Counted from the first letter of the stretch, positions 43,702-52,224 are shown. The stretch: DNA of 64,000 bases from Butyricimonas synergistica DSM 23225 (GCF_000379665.1 NZ_KB903359.1:1093475-1157474); one strand, 5' to 3'. The notes: generated by a model from the sequence alone, not told the origin. Made by a program: numbers and translations.

Positions 43702-44214
43702 ATGAAAACAACAACCATCCAACTTTACTCGTTAGACTACAAAGAAGTCAAAACGTACTTGACAGCATCGCTTTTCATTGCCGGCAACATGGTACTACCC
43801 CAATTGTTCCACATCGCATCGCAAGGCGGAACGACTTGGTTGCCGATATACTTCTTCACCTTGATCGGAGCTTATAAATACGGCTGGAAAGTCGGTCTGC
43901 TGACAGCGGTATCCTCACCTATCCTGAACTCCCTGTTTTTCGGGATGCCGCTCGTGGCATCCTTACCAGCAATACTTCTGAAATCCGTACTACTGGCTAT
44001 CGCCGCAGGGTATGCCGCCCAACGTTTCAAACGAATCTCTATACTCATTCTCGCGTGTGTTGTCCTCTTCTACCAAATAGCGGGCACCCTCGGGGAATGG
44101 GCAATCATCGGTGATTTCTCCCGTGCCGTGCAGGACTTCCGTATCGGATTGCCGGGAATGGCATTGCAAATCTTCGGGGGGCACCTGTTTATCAAGTATT
44201 TAATTAACAAATAA
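43702..44214 (+). CDS. ECF-type transporter substrate-binding membrane protein (S component-like)
   Basis: A 170-residue inner-membrane protein with five or six helices (LTASLFIAGNMVLPQLFHIA, LPIYFFTLIGAYKYGWKVGL, LLKSVLLAIAAGYAAQRF). Size and pattern fit S components of ECF vitamin/metal transporters. No EcfA ATPase or EcfT gene is in the window, so it would have to share modules encoded elsewhere or act alone. It begins 11 bases after the receptor stop, which implies that the receptor and this protein take the same compound across the outer and inner membranes. Confidence 0.72.
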   Translation: MKTTTIQLYSLDYKEVKTYLTASLFIAGNMVLPQLFHIASQGGTTWLPIYFFTLIGAYKYGWKVGLLTAVSSPILNSLFFGMPLVASLPAILLKSVLLAIAAGYAAQRFKRISILILACVVLFYQIAGTLGEWAIIGDFSRAVQDFRIGLPGMALQIFGGHLFIKYLINK

Positions 44215-44225
44215 AACATCAACTT

Positions 44226-44417
44226 ATGACATCTATGATTATATTACTCATCGGAACACCGGAAATACTATTTATCGCCCTCGTGGTATTGTTACTTTTT
44301 GGCGGGAAAAAAATCCCCGAATTGATGAAAGGCATCGGGAAAGGCGTCCGCAGTTTCAAGGACGGCATGAACGGCATTGACCCTTCCGCAGAGAAAGACA
44401 CTACCGAAGAAAAATGA
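44226..44417 (+). CDS. tatA: Twin-arginine translocase TatA/TatE subunit
   Basis: A 63-residue pore-forming Tat subunit: membrane helix IILLIGTPEILFIALVVLLL, then the FGGKKIPELMKGIGKGVRSFK amphipathic helix (in two pieces) and a short acidic tail. Translation may start at the second Met (codon 4). Its stop overlaps the tatC start (ATGA), so the two are coupled. No tatB is present; in Bacteroidetes a TatA-type protein usually serves both roles. Confidence 0.93.
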   Translation: MTSMIILLIGTPEILFIALVVLLLFGGKKIPELMKGIGKGVRSFKDGMNGIDPSAEKDTTEEK

Positions 44418-45220
44418 ACACAACAGACAACATAGAGACACAGACGTTCTGGGAGCACCTCGATGAACTGCGCAGCTGCTTGATACGAATTGGCGCAGTC
44501 ATCGTGGTATTCGGGGTCGTTGCATTTTTGTTCAAGGACATCCTGTTCACGATTATCCTAGCTCCCCAGAAGGATAGCTTTATCACTTACAAGGGATTCG
44601 CCCTCGTAAGTGATTGGCTGTCCCTATCGGACATGACGCCGGAAGCTTTCTCTGTCAAGTTGATAAACACCGGGCTGGCGGAACAGTTCATCATACATAT
44701 GCGGACAGCCATATACGTGGGAATCCTCATCGCTTCCCCCTACATCCTATACGCCTTATTTCGATTTGTTTCCCCGGCTTTATATTCCCAGGAGAAAAAA
44801 TACGCCTCACGGGTCGTCGGAAGTGGCTACATGATGTTCATGTTGGGCGTAGCGTTAAGTTATTTCCTGATATTTCCTCTGACCTTCCGTTTTTTGGGGA
44901 CTTACCAAGTGAGTGACGACGTGGAGAACATGATTTCCCTGCAATCATACATGGACACGCTTATGATGATGAACTTGATGATGGGCATTGTCTTTGAAAT
45001 TCCCATCCTGTGTTGGTTGCTCGCCAAATTCAACTTGATCTCCGCTACTTTCATGCGCCGGTATCGCCGCCACGCCATCGTCAGTATCCTTGCCATTGCG
45101 GCAATCATCACCCCGACATCAGATGTATTCACCCTGCTACTGGTGTCGTTTCCCATGTGCCTGCTATACGAAGCCAGTATTTTAATTGTTAAACGCACGA
45201 ATAAAAAAGAATTAATATGA
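44414..45220 (+). CDS. tatC: Twin-arginine translocase TatC subunit
   Basis: The signal-peptide receptor of the Tat system, 268 residues with six membrane helices. TatC marks include FWEHLDELRSCLIRIG at the N-terminus, PYILYALFRFVSPALYSQEKK, FMLGVALSYFLIFPLTFRFL and MGIVFEIPILCWLLAKFNLI, then IITPTSDVFTLLL. It overlaps tatA by 4 bases and the next gene by 4 bases. Two Tat-type substrates are encoded in the same cluster, so this may be a dedicated or the only Tat system of the cell. Confidence 0.96.
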   Translation: MNTTDNIETQTFWEHLDELRSCLIRIGAVIVVFGVVAFLFKDILFTIILAPQKDSFITYKGFALVSDWLSLSDMTPEAFSVKLINTGLAEQFIIHMRTAIYVGILIASPYILYALFRFVSPALYSQEKKYASRVVGSGYMMFMLGVALSYFLIFPLTFRFLGTYQVSDDVENMISLQSYMDTLMMMNLMMGIVFEIPILCWLLAKFNLISATFMRRYRRHAIVSILAIAAIITPTSDVFTLLLVSFPMCLLYEASILIVKRTNKKELI

Positions 45221-46191
45221 AAGCAAATCTATTACCTGTTTTAATTATGACACTTGTGTCCCCACTCTCTACATTTTGTAGTAACCCCTCCCCCGAAGAG
45301 AGTGACAAGAACACTCTTCCCAAAGTCTACATGATTAAAGAAATCAGCCCGAAAAGCCTTCTCCGCATATACGAGGCTCTCGGGCGGGAAGCCACGGGAA
45401 AAGTAGCCGTCAAAATTTCTACCGGGGAACCGGGCGGAAACAACTACTTGAAACCTGCCCTTATCGGCGATCTCGTGAAAAAAGTAAAAGGTACAATCGT
45501 CGAATGCAACACCGCTTACGGCGGCGGACGAGCAAACACGACCGCCCACCTACAAGCCGCCAAAGACCACGGTTTCACAGCCATCGCAGAGGTCGACATT
45601 ATGGATGCGGAGGGAGAAACCGCACTTTCTGTCAAGGGGGGCAAGCACTTGAAGGAAGACTTCGTGGGCTCGCATTTCCTGAATTATGACTTCACGATTA
45701 TTCTATCGCACTTCAAGGGACACGCCATGGGCGGTTTTGGTGGTGCGATCAAAAATATGTCGATTGGTATCGCTTCCTCAGCTGGAAAAGCGTGGATACA
45801 TAGTGCCGGAAAAACAAAAGGCGACCCGTGGAGCAACCTGCCCGAGCAAGACGATTTCCTTGAATCCATGGCAGAAGCCGCCAAAGCTATTGCGGATCAT
45901 TGCGGCGAGAAGATTCTTTACATCAGCATAGCCAACAACCTGTCGGTAGATTGCGACTGCGCCGCCGCCCCCGAAGATCCGAAGATGGGCGACATCGGCA
46001 TCCTCGCCTCCCTCGACCCCGTGGCTCTGGACAAAGCGTGTGTCGACCAAGTGTATTCTTCCCCGGATCACGGGCGTATCCATCTGATCGAACGCATGGA
46101 ATCCCGCCACGGCATCCACACGCTAGTTCATGCCGAGAAACTAGGCATGGGTAGCCAACAATACGAGTTAATTATGCTGGACGCAGAATAA
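45217..46191 (+). CDS. DUF362-domain protein, probably exported
   Basis: A 324-residue protein with an N-terminal hydrophobic signal (ANLLPVLIMTLVSPLSTFC) whose Cys21 may be a lipobox. The rest is DUF362 (VAVKISTGEPGGNNYLKPAL, ECNTAYGGGRANTTAHLQAA, SHFKGHAMGGFGGAIKNMSI, GWDP-like LASLDPVALDKACVD). DUF362 proteins often carry ferredoxin clusters; here only a few Cys remain (VDCDCAAAPEDP), so cluster binding is doubtful. Translationally coupled to tatC, it closes the cluster and is likely part of the same envelope redox function. Confidence 0.85.
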   Translation: MKANLLPVLIMTLVSPLSTFCSNPSPEESDKNTLPKVYMIKEISPKSLLRIYEALGREATGKVAVKISTGEPGGNNYLKPALIGDLVKKVKGTIVECNTAYGGGRANTTAHLQAAKDHGFTAIAEVDIMDAEGETALSVKGGKHLKEDFVGSHFLNYDFTIILSHFKGHAMGGFGGAIKNMSIGIASSAGKAWIHSAGKTKGDPWSNLPEQDDFLESMAEAAKAIADHCGEKILYISIANNLSVDCDCAAAPEDPKMGDIGILASLDPVALDKACVDQVYSSPDHGRIHLIERMESRHGIHTLVHAEKLGMGSQQYELIMLDAE

Positions 46192-46215
46192 CTTTTAGTT
46201 CTCCATATATTCTTT

Positions 46216-46404
46216 TCATTTGTAACGGAGTTTTTTCAAAAGGGTCATTAAACCATAAAGCGTATCGAACATATATCTTTTACGTTTTGATTCTTTTAAC
46301 TCCGTTTCAAACACTTTTTCCAAAGAATCCAGCACGATACCACCTTCAGCAACTTCCAATCCCGACATCCGGGATATTTTCTCTACCAATTCTGTCCTGT
46401 TCAT
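46216..46404 (-). CDS. Small HU-like N-terminal-domain protein
   Basis: A 62-residue basic protein. MNRTELVEKISRMSGLEVAE and the following helix match the helical N-terminal half of HU/IHF proteins, but the chain ends in KLRYK where HU would enter its DNA-binding beta-arms. I see no HU beta-arm sequence downstream, so it is either a genuine small helical relative or a truncated HU. It sits alone, convergent with the DUF362 gene. Confidence 0.55.
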   Translation of the reverse strand: MNRTELVEKISRMSGLEVAEGGIVLDSLEKVFETELKESKRKRYMFDTLYGLMTLLKKLRYK

Positions 46405-46568
46405 ATTTTCATTATTTAGTTATAGAACAAAATTACAATTCATTCCTATTCGATTCTGAATATGAGACAAAGCCTCCAATTCTAAAGACAAAAAACTCCA
46501 ATTATGATACTAAAATAACAAGACTTAAAGGATACTGAAAATAATAAAACAAAAAAGTACCCCCAAAG

Positions 46569-46599
46569 TTTGTATTTATAGCAGAAACCGCTATATTTG
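46569..46599 (+). promoter_or_regulatory. Promoter of tRNA-Arg (TCT)
   Basis: TTTG (46569-46572), 19-base spacer, TATATTTG (46592-46599): exact consensus, 26 bases before the tRNA. Confidence 0.8.
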
Positions 46600-46625
46600 C
46601 ACCGTCAAAAAAAATAACGACACTC

Positions 46626-46699
46626 GGTTCGGTAGCTCAGCTGGATAGAGCAACGGCCTTCTAAGCCGTAGGTCAAGGGTTCGAATCCCTTCCGGATCA
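46626..46699 (+). tRNA. tRNA-Arg (TCT)
   Basis: A 74-base cloverleaf: acceptor GGTTCGG/CCGGATC with two G-U pairs, anticodon arm CGGCC-TTCTAAG with TCT, T-arm AAGGGTTCGAATCCCTT, discriminator A. CCA not encoded. Confidence 0.96.
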
Positions 46700-46748
46700 C
46701 TAATACAAATAGGACTCGTTGGAATCCAACGAGTCCTATTTGTATTAG
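46700..46748. terminator. Perfect 23-bp hairpin after tRNA-Arg (TCT)
   Basis: CTAATACAAATAGGACTCGT plus TGG pairs base for base with the downstream arm around AAT. It starts directly after the tRNA and lies before the end of the convergent DUF1062 gene. There is no T run, so termination by a classical mechanism is not certain. Confidence 0.7.
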
Positions 46749-46774
46749 GAACATATTTCGGAATATCTATCTCA

Positions 46775-47368
46775 TTAATTTCCAACTCTGCATAAATTTA
46801 TAGTATCATTCGATTGGTATATATGTTTTGCATTTAGTGGATAACCTTCTGGTGTAAAAAACGCTTCAGTTTCAATCATGTGATTTAACAAAGTTGCAGA
46901 TACCCCCAAACAATTTCGAATGACTGCAGGCAATTTCAGTCCAAACTCAAAACGGGTTTGAATTTTGAATGCCACAATTTCATTTTCTACATTCAAGATG
47001 TCATTTATCGAAATATCATCATGCAGAATCTCGTATTCGACACTACTATAATCAAATTCTACGCTATTTTTCTGTCCTATTTCGGAAGAAAAAGCATATT
47101 CCCAAGAAAGATCTTCATCATTTTCTGAAAACTTCAAGAACAAATCTTTTTTTATCAGCTCAGGTTTTGTACGTGACAAAATAGTCAGGTTATACGTGTT
47201 GTCACATTCCACGCATCTATAAATTAACCATACATCAATGTTCTTTTTCTGGGCATTCATTCTAAATTTGTTGCTACAATAAAACCAATTACAATTACAA
47301 CGATTACATTTTCTTTTTAAAACAGGAGTGTTTTTGACCTTTACCTCCCATATATACTCAGTTCTCAT
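46775..47368 (-). CDS. DUF1062-family protein
   Basis: A 197-residue cytosolic protein. The N-terminus has a CxxC-type zinc-ribbon arrangement (KCNRCNCNWFYCS, then RCVECDNTYNLTI), with NAQKKNIDVWLIYRC between, the signature of DUF1062. The C-terminal half (LKLPAVIRNCLGVSATLLNHMIE) resembles an S4-like RNA-binding or small helical domain. No function is known. It is the only gene on its transcript. Confidence 0.85.
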   Translation of the reverse strand: MRTEYIWEVKVKNTPVLKRKCNRCNCNWFYCSNKFRMNAQKKNIDVWLIYRCVECDNTYNLTILSRTKPELIKKDLFLKFSENDEDLSWEYAFSSEIGQKNSVEFDYSSVEYEILHDDISINDILNVENEIVAFKIQTRFEFGLKLPAVIRNCLGVSATLLNHMIETEAFFTPEGYPLNAKHIYQSNDTINLCRVGN

Positions 47369-47961
47369 TATCTATACCGCACTTAATAATTCTTTGAAAG
47401 ATTTTATGATCGTTCACGGCATTGTAGTTTATAGCAAACACAGGAGTTGCCATAAACTACCTTATCCTCTCGAAAAGGTCATGTCGTAAATGAAAAATAT
47501 AAAATAAGAAACCACCTCAAGTAGAACTACTCAAACGAAAGAATTATTAACCTGTGGTTTATGAGGCTAATATTAAGCCAGTATAAATTTAAAGATTCCT
47601 CTCAAAATATGAATATTTAGGATTACGGTGCAAACTTACATAAAAACCTTCGATATTCACGCCTGTTAAATAAATAAAGAATGTTATTTTCCAGGATAAT
47701 TTAAAATCAAGCCTTTATAATTGCTTTCTCGATTTATTTTGTTACCTTTGTACTCAGTTTGAGTAATGAATCATTATTGTTATAGTTCTTCTTTATATAT
47801 ATTATAAGCAAGTCTTTCCTATAATTAATTATCTTCCTCACTCTAAGAAACGAACAATTCAGGAAATTTATATCGTTTCACTTAAGACAAAGAATTATAA
47901 AGATTCAGACTTTCTCTTTTCGAGACAGCCGGGTCTTTGATTATTAAACCGCCACTTAAAC
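47369..47961. other. Intergenic region and long leader of the DEAD-box helicase operon
   Basis: About 590 AT-rich bases with no ORF that I trust. A good promoter at 47720-47750 sets a leader of about 200 bases before the helicase ATG. Long leaders are typical of cold-shock mRNAs. I see no known riboswitch. Confidence 0.6.
47720..47750 (+). promoter_or_regulatory. Promoter of the DEAD-box helicase operon
   Basis: ATTG (47720-47723), 19-base spacer, TACCTTTG (47743-47750). Confidence 0.7.
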
Positions 47962-49098
47962 ATGGCACAAATAACAGATATGACATTTAAAGAATTAAAT
48001 ATAACCGAGCCTATTTTAAAAGCAATAGAAGAAAAAGGATATATTACACCGACGCCTATTCAGGAAGCAGCTATTCCTGCCGCATTAGCAAAAAGGGACA
48101 TTTTAGGTTGTGCACAAACAGGAACAGGAAAAACCGCCTCGTTTGCCATACCCATTATCCAACATTTAGAAAAAGAGAGAAGCAACCGGAAAGAAATCAA
48201 GGCTTTGATTTTAACTCCCACGCGTGAACTCGCCCTACAAATCAGCGAGTGCATCGATGATTACGCAAAATATACCCGAGTACGTCATGGAGTCATATTC
48301 GGTGGAGTAAAACAAGGTCCGCAAGTAAGCACCCTGCAAAGAGGCATCGACATACTTGTCGCAACCCCGGGACGTCTGCTCGATTTGATGAGCCAGGGAT
48401 ACATCCATTTAGACTGTATCCAATATTTTGTACTCGACGAGGCTGACCGTATGCTGGACATGGGATTCATCCACGACATCAAACGGATACTACCCAAACT
48501 ACCGAAAGACAAACAAACGCTGTTCTTCTCGGCAACCATGCCGCCCTCGATCGTTTCGCTCACGAACTCGTTACTAAGGAACCCGGTTAAAATAAATATC
48601 ACACCCGAGTCTCCCACGGTGGAAGCTATCGAGCAATTTATCTATTTCGTGGAGAAGAAAGAAAAGGGACAATTGTTGATTTCACTTTTGCGGAAAAACA
48701 AGAATCAATCGGTACTCATTTTTTCACGCACGAAGCATAACGCCGATAAAATTGTCCGGGTATTAAGCAAAGCCGGCATTGGAAGCCAGGCAATCCACGG
48801 TAATAAAAGTCAAAATGCAAGACAACAGGCATTAGGCAATTTCAAATCGGGAAAAACACGAGTTATGGTTGCCACGGACATCGCTTCCAGGGGAATTGAC
48901 ATCGACGAATTACCACTCGTGATTAACTATGACCTACCCGACGTACCGGAAACCTACGTGCATCGCATCGGGCGTACCGGAAGAGCTGGACGTGCCGGCA
49001 CCGCCCTAACCTTTTGCTCGGAAGAAGAACGCAAACTGGTAAATAGTATTCAAAACCTAACAGGCAAAAAACTCTGTAAAGCTGAATATTCAGCCTGA
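47962..49098 (+). CDS. DEAD-box ATP-dependent RNA helicase (RhlE type)
   Basis: A 378-residue helicase core with almost no C-terminal extension. Motifs in order: Q motif TPTPIQEAAIP, I AQTGTGKT, Ia PTRELALQ, Ib TPGRLLD, II DEAD, III SAT, IV LIFSRTKHNADKI, V ATDIASRGIDID, VI HRIGRTGRAGR. With the cold-shock-domain gene 85 bases downstream it probably unwinds mRNA structure in the cold. A hairpin (GGGAAACGC/GCGTTTCCC, 49103-49132) follows the stop. Confidence 0.95.
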   Translation: MAQITDMTFKELNITEPILKAIEEKGYITPTPIQEAAIPAALAKRDILGCAQTGTGKTASFAIPIIQHLEKERSNRKEIKALILTPTRELALQISECIDDYAKYTRVRHGVIFGGVKQGPQVSTLQRGIDILVATPGRLLDLMSQGYIHLDCIQYFVLDEADRMLDMGFIHDIKRILPKLPKDKQTLFFSATMPPSIVSLTNSLLRNPVKINITPESPTVEAIEQFIYFVEKKEKGQLLISLLRKNKNQSVLIFSRTKHNADKIVRVLSKAGIGSQAIHGNKSQNARQQALGNFKSGKTRVMVATDIASRGIDIDELPLVINYDLPDVPETYVHRIGRTGRAGRAGTALTFCSEEERKLVNSIQNLTGKKLCKAEYSA

Positions 49099-49102
49099 AA
49101 AA

Positions 49103-49132
49103 GGGAAACGCCCCGATAGTACAGCGTTTCCC
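49103..49132 (+). terminator. Intercistronic hairpin GGGAAACGC/GCGTTTCCC
   Basis: A perfect 9-bp stem with a 12-base loop five bases after the helicase stop, without a T run. It may be a weak terminator or an mRNA-processing/stability element within the operon. Confidence 0.45.
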
Positions 49133-49183
49133 CAATATTAAAAATAATTCATAAACAATTAGTACAAATTAAAATCAGATTAA

Positions 49184-49642
49184 ATGGCAAAACCCACAAC
49201 ATTTGGTAAACGAGAAAACGAAAAGAAAAAACAAGCCCGACGACTTGAAAAACAAAAGAGAAAAGAAGAAAGAAAACAATCCGGTAAAGCGAACGGCTTT
49301 GAGGATATGATTGCTTACGTTGATGAAAACGGCAGAATCACAATGACACCCCCGGAAGAAAGAGAACAGGAAACGGAAATAAATCAGGAGGAAATCATGA
49401 TATCGACTCCTAAACAAGAAAAAGAGGAAACACCCGTTCTCAGGGGGCGCATAGAACATTTCAACACGTCAAAAGGCTATGGTTTTATCAAAGATCTCGC
49501 GGGAACAGACAAATATTTTTTCCATGTGAACGATACGTCCACGGCTATTTCTGAAAACGACATTGTTACATTCGACCTCGCACGTGGTAAAAGAGGCATG
49601 AACGCAGTCAATATTTGCCTTGAAAACAAATCGGCAAGCTAA
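49184..49642 (+). CDS. Cold-shock-domain protein with basic N-terminal extension
   Basis: A 152-residue protein. The first about 45 residues are strongly basic (GKRENEKKKQARRLEKQKRK), an acidic linker follows, and residues about 85-148 form a cold-shock domain: GRIEHFNTSKGYGFIKD carries RNP1-type KGYGFI and DKYFFHVND the RNP2-type FFH. It probably binds single-stranded RNA as a chaperone with the helicase encoded upstream. The layout is common in Bacteroidetes. Confidence 0.92.
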   Translation: MAKPTTFGKRENEKKKQARRLEKQKRKEERKQSGKANGFEDMIAYVDENGRITMTPPEEREQETEINQEEIMISTPKQEKEETPVLRGRIEHFNTSKGYGFIKDLAGTDKYFFHVNDTSTAISENDIVTFDLARGKRGMNAVNICLENKSAS

Positions 49643-49663
49643 TGTATGTAATATCCAAGAATA

Positions 49664-49685
49664 TATCCTCCTTTCGAGGAGGATA
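49664..49685. repeat. Hairpin TATCCTCC/GGAGGATA between small genes
   Basis: An 8-bp stem with a 6-base loop between the cold-shock gene and the 69-residue gene. Its right arm contains GGAGGA, which resembles a ribosome-binding site, but it lies about 30 bases before the next ATG, too far for a direct role. Confidence 0.5.
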
Positions 49686-49713
49686 ATTATAACACGATGA
49701 ATAAATTCAAAAC

Positions 49714-49923
49714 ATGAAAAAGAGTAATTTTATCGGTTCCGAGATGAGTTCATCTAATCAATCGTCAGAGAACGTACTGAAAGAGTACAAGAAAAAAGTA
49801 GGTAAGGTCATTTATGTTGCCATTAGTGCACGGACAACCATCGAGTTACCGGCTGATCTAACCCAAGAAGAAATAGATACTCGTGTAGAACACTACAAAA
49901 AGCTACACCCCTCGAGAATATAA
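49714..49923 (+). CDS. Small conserved protein of the cold-shock operon
   Basis: A 69-residue protein of unknown function. The first 25 residues are Ser/Asn-rich and probably disordered; the rest (LKEYKKKVGKVIYVAISART, TIELPADLTQEEID) looks like a small alpha/beta fold. It follows the cold-shock-domain gene by 71 bases on the same strand. I recall similar small proteins near cold-shock genes in Bacteroidetes but cannot name a family. Confidence 0.65.
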   Translation: MKKSNFIGSEMSSSNQSSENVLKEYKKKVGKVIYVAISARTTIELPADLTQEEIDTRVEHYKKLHPSRI

Positions 49924-50126
49924 TCGAGAGCCCAAAGATTCATCATACGCTAAAAAGATACGTTTTCCGTTCGTCACGGTTAACTGTAGATCATATTGCC
50001 TGATAATCGAGACCTTCTATCAACATCTTCTAAACTCCGGGATACAAGAGAAATATTATTTCATTCTTGAACAATTATTACAAACTTTTTTAACGAATGC
50101 CCGTAGAAGAAAATGTAAAATTTCTC

Positions 50127-50158
50127 TTTGCGAAACAAGAATTAAAATTATACATTTG
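50127..50158 (+). promoter_or_regulatory. Promoter of tpx
   Basis: TTTG (50127-50130), 20-base spacer, TACATTTG (50151-50158), 39 bases before the ATG. Confidence 0.65.
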
Positions 50159-50197
50159 AAGATAGATATTAAGTCAAACATTTAAATTTAAAACACT

Positions 50198-50698
50198 ATG
50201 GCAAAAGTAACACTTGCTGGCAACAGCATAAACACGAAAGGTAACTTACCTTCAGTTGGTTCCGTGGCTCCTGATTTCAAATTGGTGAAGACGGATTTGT
50301 CTGAATTGACATTAGCCAGCGAAAAGGGCAAACGTGTTGTTCTAAATATTTTCCCGAGTCTTGACACCAGTGTATGTGCAACTTCCGTGCGTACTTTCAA
50401 TAAATTAGCCGCCGAGATGAAAAACACGGTGGTACTCGCTATTTCCAAAGACCTGCCGTTCGCCCACGCCCGTTTCTGCACGACGGAAGGCATCGACAAG
50501 GTAATTCCGCTATCTGCATTCAGAGATCACGCCTTCGGGGAAAAATACGGTGTTGAAATGGTAGACGGACCGTTAGCCGGATTATTAGCTCGTTCGGTAG
50601 TTGTTATCGACGAAAACGGAAAGATCATTTACGAGGAACTTGTTCCGGAGATCACTCACGAACCGAATTACGACGCCGCATTGGCAAGTTTGAAGTAA
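50198..50698 (+). CDS. tpx: Thiol peroxidase
   Basis: A 166-residue atypical 2-Cys peroxiredoxin that reduces hydrogen peroxide and alkyl peroxides with thioredoxin. The peroxidatic Cys60 lies in [17 protein letters not shown] and the resolving Cys94 in [11 protein letters not shown], both as in Tpx. Length is normal. Single gene with its own promoter and a bidirectional terminator shared with tnaA. Confidence 0.97.
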   Translation: MAKVTLAGNSINTKGNLPSVGSVAPDFKLVKTDLSELTLASEKGKRVVLNIFPSLDTSVCATSVRTFNKLAAEMKNTVVLAISKDLPFAHARFCTTEGIDKVIPLSAFRDHAFGEKYGVEMVDGPLAGLLARSVVVIDENGKIIYEELVPEITHEPNYDAALASLK

Positions 50699-50729
50699 AA
50701 AGAAGGGAAGCTAAATGCTTCCCTTTCTT
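50699..50729. terminator. Bidirectional terminator between tpx and tnaA
   Basis: AAGAAGGGAAGC pairs with GCTTCCCTTTCTT around TAAAT, between convergent genes. Confidence 0.8.
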
Positions 50730-50730
50730 G

Positions 50731-52107
50731 TTATTTAGCACGCTCTAGTTGAACGGTAAAGTGACGCATTAACGGTGCTTCCCATGTAATCTGGAAACCA
50801 CGAGTAATCTGCTCACGACGATCAAATACATTTTTCAAAGCAACGGCAATCACATCCATATGATTATTCGTGTACACTCTTCTCGGGATAGCCAGACGGA
50901 GAAGATCCAAGCCCCCGAAACGGTTTTCGCGAGTCACCGGATCACGGTCAGCCAAGATATAACCGATCTCGCAACCACGAATACCAGCTTCCAAGTACAA
51001 TTCCACGGTCAAAGTCTGTGCCGGAAATTCTTCTTTCGGAACATGAGTCAACACTTTCGGAGCATCAATAAACAAGGCATGACCACCGGCAGGACGTTGA
51101 TAAGGAATTCCGAATTCATCCAAACGTTTTGCCAGATACTCTACTTGTTTGATACGAGTTTCAAGGTTATCGAACTCGGTATTTTCATCCAAACCGATAG
51201 CCAAAGCGTTCATATCGCGACCATTCATACCGCCATAAGTCAAGTAACCCTCGAACTGTACGCAGAAACCTTTAGCTCCCTCGAACCAATCCTGGTGACG
51301 AGTAGCAATGAAACCTCCCATATTCACGATAGCGTCTTTCTTGGCACTCATCGTCATACCGTCGGCGTTATCAAACATCTCTTTCACAATCTCTTTGATC
51401 GTCTTGTCTTGATAACCTTCCTCGCGAGTTTTGATGAAATAAGCATTCTCAGCAAAACGGGCAGAGTCGAACAATACACGTTTGCCATATTTATCAGCGA
51501 TAGCACGTACTTCCTTGATATTCTTCATGGAAACAGGTTGTCCTCCTGCCGTATTATTCGTAACCGTCACGATAATGAACGGGATTTTGTCAGCGTGTTC
51601 AGCCAACACCTTCTCCAATTTCTTCGGATCAAGATTTCCTTTGAACGGCACTTCCAACTGGGTGTCTTTTGCCTCATCGATTGTCACGTCCCAAGCGATA
51701 GCCTTACGTCCCTCGATATGCCCTTTCGTGGTATCGAAGTGAGAGTTACCCGGTACGATATCGCCTTCTTTTACCAAATAAGAGAAAAGCACGTTTTCTG
51801 CCGCACGTCCCTGATGAGTGGGAATGATGTAATCAAAACCTGTCAAACGGGTAATCATATTTTTCAGATTGAAGAAAGAAGATGCCCCTGCATAACTTTC
51901 ATCACCCAACATGATGCCAGCCCATTGGCGATCGCTCATGGAACCGGTTCCCGAGTCAGTTAATAAATCGATATACACTTGATCGGCACGCAACTGAAAC
52001 ACGTTATAGTGTGCCTCTTTGATCCATTGTTCTCTCTCTTCACGAGTACTTTTACGAATGGGTTCTACCATTTTGATTTTCCAAGATTCCGCGAAAGGTA
52101 ATTCCAT
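50731..52107 (-). CDS. tnaA: Tryptophanase
   Basis: PLP enzyme that splits tryptophan into indole, pyruvate and ammonia; 458 residues. Conserved parts: DLLTDSGTGSMSDRQWAGIM, PTHQGRAAENVLFS, NNTAGGQPVSMKN, FDSARFAENAYFI and the PLP lysine in MTMSAKKDAIVNMGG. It is told from tyrosine phenol-lyase by MSAKKDA rather than MSGKKD, and by RHFTVQL at the C-terminus, where tryptophanase has His and tyrosine phenol-lyase Phe. No tnaB permease lies next to it. Upstream is a possible leader with a 24-codon ORF and a hairpin. Confidence 0.93.
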   Translation of the reverse strand: MELPFAESWKIKMVEPIRKSTREEREQWIKEAHYNVFQLRADQVYIDLLTDSGTGSMSDRQWAGIMLGDESYAGASSFFNLKNMITRLTGFDYIIPTHQGRAAENVLFSYLVKEGDIVPGNSHFDTTKGHIEGRKAIAWDVTIDEAKDTQLEVPFKGNLDPKKLEKVLAEHADKIPFIIVTVTNNTAGGQPVSMKNIKEVRAIADKYGKRVLFDSARFAENAYFIKTREEGYQDKTIKEIVKEMFDNADGMTMSAKKDAIVNMGGFIATRHQDWFEGAKGFCVQFEGYLTYGGMNGRDMNALAIGLDENTEFDNLETRIKQVEYLAKRLDEFGIPYQRPAGGHALFIDAPKVLTHVPKEEFPAQTLTVELYLEAGIRGCEIGYILADRDPVTRENRFGGLDLLRLAIPRRVYTNNHMDVIAVALKNVFDRREQITRGFQITWEAPLMRHFTVQLERAK

Positions 52108-52224
52108 AATCTTTAAACTTTAAATAGTTAATGATATAAATAAATTATAATATGATCTCAAATAAAATACCCCCGATGTTATCGAGTGAAGTAAAAAATA
52201 AGGAGGTACAAAAGACCGCCACCT

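Noticed and set aside
46775-47368. DUF1062 gene as a transferred defence gene
   Set aside because: The protein matches a common Bacteroidales family and has no defence partner nearby.
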